Source of the DNA: Microcaldota archaeon | GTDB taxonomy: Archaea; Micrarchaeota; Micrarchaeia; Micrarchaeales; CABMGC01 | Reading direction: 5' to 3' | Assembly: GCA_021850955.1 (NCBI GenBank) | Contig: JAJZKH010000045.1 | Span: forward strand, 1 to 6,328 | DNA length: 6,328 nt | Shown here: positions 5,260-6,328 of the stretch, in pieces | Layout of the letters: the number at the start of each line of letters is the position of its first letter | Position numbering within the stretch: position 1 is the first letter of the stretch | Made by a program: the position numbers and the translations under genes | The notes under the pieces: generated by a model | The model's input: only the letters and a program-made list of their open reading frames with translations | What the model was told of the DNA's origin: nothing | Databases searched by the model: none

Positions 5260-6222
5260 ATGGAACCTGAAAAAGTTTATGATAACAAAACCTTGAGTAT
5301 TTTGCTCATTACTTTTTCAATAATACTTCTAGGCAGCGGAGTACTAAGTGTTCAGTTCTTCTCAACCCAGTATGGATTAGGTGCAGCAGCAATACTTACT
5401 TCCAGCGCAACAAATTCTAGCATAATAAGTTTGTTACAATATACTGCTTCACAAAATGAAGTTTTTTATCAAGCAATATTAGAATCGTATATAATAACAT
5501 GTATAGGGTTTGTACTATTTGTAATATCATTTGTTCTTTGGTTGCATAGGCAAAGCGGCTATGAGAATTTTTTAAAAATTTACATTCCATTACATTTAAT
5601 TCTAGTATTTATTTACCTTTTATTATTGTTTATAACCTACTCCGCCTTTGATTTTAGTTTGTATAGCTTGACATTAGATATTACCTACTTGTCAATAGTG
5701 TTTTCAATAGTTTTAGATTCTTATATAGGTTATAAAATTTACGGAACAGTAGTAAAAAAACGTTTTTCAGGAATAAAAATATCCCCAAATACACCTTATA
5801 CAAACATGATAAATTTAAAGGAAAAAATGTTTTCAGTATTTACGGGAAATATAGGAATAGTAGACAAACATTTTAACTCCCAAGCACTTCTAAATTTTTA
5901 TAGATTAATCTCAAGCAATAAAAATATTAAAAAAATAACAATTATTTCATCTAGTGAGATGTTAGACGCTTCTTTTAATAAAGAATACAGAGATTTAAGG
6001 ACTGAGTTAAACCAGGAAGGTATAGAATTAGAAATAAAACTAATGAATCAAAATGATGCAATGCAACAACACGAACGTTTCATATTTGATGACTCATTTG
6101 CATATAAAATACCCCCATTTAATATAATAAACAAGAAAAGCGAACATATTCTAAAAATGAGTAGAAAAGATGCTGTTGCAAGATTTGAGGAGTTGCTTTT
6201 AAAATCAGTAAAAATTAATTGA
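5260..6222 (+). CDS. Membrane protein with four predicted helices and a C-terminal PLD-like domain
   Basis: No named family is recognised. Of 320 residues, the N-terminal half holds about four membrane helices (near 11-31, 75-96, 104-128 and 139-160), with a Ser/Thr/Asn-rich loop (32-74) between the first two. A Lys-rich stretch (about 164-190) leads to a soluble domain (about 185-318) that is probably cytosolic by the positive-inside rule. This domain alternates strand and helix: FSVFTGNIGIVDKH (191-204), a helix with FYRLI, KKITIISSS (224-232), IELEIKLMN (255-263). It then has HERFIFDD (271-278). His271-x-Arg273-x4-Asp278 fits the phospholipase D HxKx4D motif with Arg for Lys. PPFN (285-288) stands where GSxxN usually follows. 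With only one motif, a dimer would be needed for catalysis, or the domain may only bind nucleic acid or lipid. The fold call is inferred from the motif and strand pattern. The ATG at 5260 is supported by the TATA-like box. Confidence 0.88.
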   Translation: MEPEKVYDNKTLSILLITFSIILLGSGVLSVQFFSTQYGLGAAAILTSSATNSSIISLLQYTASQNEVFYQAILESYIITCIGFVLFVISFVLWLHRQSGYENFLKIYIPLHLILVFIYLLLLFITYSAFDFSLYSLTLDITYLSIVFSIVLDSYIGYKIYGTVVKKRFSGIKISPNTPYTNMINLKEKMFSVFTGNIGIVDKHFNSQALLNFYRLISSNKNIKKITIISSSEMLDASFNKEYRDLRTELNQEGIELEIKLMNQNDAMQQHERFIFDDSFAYKIPPFNIINKKSEHILKMSRKDAVARFEELLLKSVKIN

Positions 6223-6241
6223 GTTTATAATTAGAAAATAT

Positions 6242-6292
6242 TAAAGTAATTTTAAAAAATTATTCTTAAACATTTTACTTTATAACTTTTTT
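6242..6292 (+). terminator. Inverted repeat and T-tract after the 4-TM/PLD-like gene
   Basis: The arms taaagtaa (6242-6249) and ttacttta (6275-6282) are perfect 8-base inverted copies 25 bases apart, and TTTTTT (6287-6292) follows. The T-tract alone would suffice as an archaeal terminator. The stem is A/U-rich with a long loop and may not matter. Confidence 0.35.
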
Positions 6293-6294
6293 AG

Positions 6295-6328
6295 ATGAAA
6301 ATATTATTTTTATATTGTAAAAATGCCA
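6295..6328 (+). CDS. Possible start of a new gene, cut by the window end
   Basis: An ATG at 6295 opens a frame with no stop to the window edge, reading MKILFLYCKNA (11 residues). The hydrophobic beta-strand-like start is common in Rossmann-type and glycosyltransferase proteins, but eleven residues cannot identify a family. No clear TATA box lies at the expected spacing; a CTTAAAC (6265-6271) is the nearest candidate. Confidence 0.4.
   Translation, partial: MKILFLYCKNA

Overview
The window is strongly AT-rich and reads as archaeal chromosome. The evidence is the C-terminus of an archaeal CPSF1-type beta-CASP ribonuclease (aCPSF1/FttA). In addition, most genes have a TATA-like A/T box about 25-32 bases upstream of the ATG with little or no leader, and the Shine-Dalgarno-like signals that do occur (GGTG, GTGAT) fit the archaeal 16S tail. 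Short spacings, high AT content and some lineage-restricted proteins would suit a small-genome (DPANN-like) or thermoplasmatal archaeon. That lineage guess is inference; nothing here proves it.

Layout: the aCPSF1 3' end (2-340, +) converges on a minus-strand block. The 110-base gap between them holds a perfect 15-bp tandem duplication. The minus-strand block reads, in transcription order, a 54-residue Cys/His-rich metal-binding protein (2498-2662), an unrecognised helical protein (1848-2372) and pyruvate kinase (451-1809). Pyruvate kinase is best started at the ATG at 1809 rather than an upstream in-frame TTG, because the TTG lies inside a 22-bp palindrome that overlaps the promoter.

From a divergent promoter region (2663-2802) a plus-strand block runs to the window end. 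It holds an ABC-2 exporter ATPase with a TTG start (2803-3813), its membrane subunit (3810-4568, ATGA overlap), a 2-Cys peroxiredoxin (4608-5204) with its own likely promoter and an oligo-T terminator, and a membrane protein with four predicted helices and a cytosolic domain carrying an HxRx4D, phospholipase-D-like motif (5260-6222). A possible new gene begins at 6295 and is cut by the window edge.

How the genes may work together: pyruvate kinase is core glycolysis and peroxiredoxin is peroxide defence. The ABC pair resembles DrrA/DrrB drug or lipid exporters and looks repressor-controlled, since a near-perfect palindrome lies just downstream of its TATA box. A 13-base element (11/13 identical) sits before the start of both the exporter and the divergent small metal-binding protein, which hints at shared control. 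The most novel-looking items are the 4-TM/PLD-like protein, the small zinc-finger protein with its divergent exporter, and the palindromes over two promoters. No CRISPR array, tRNA, rRNA or insertion sequence was seen.
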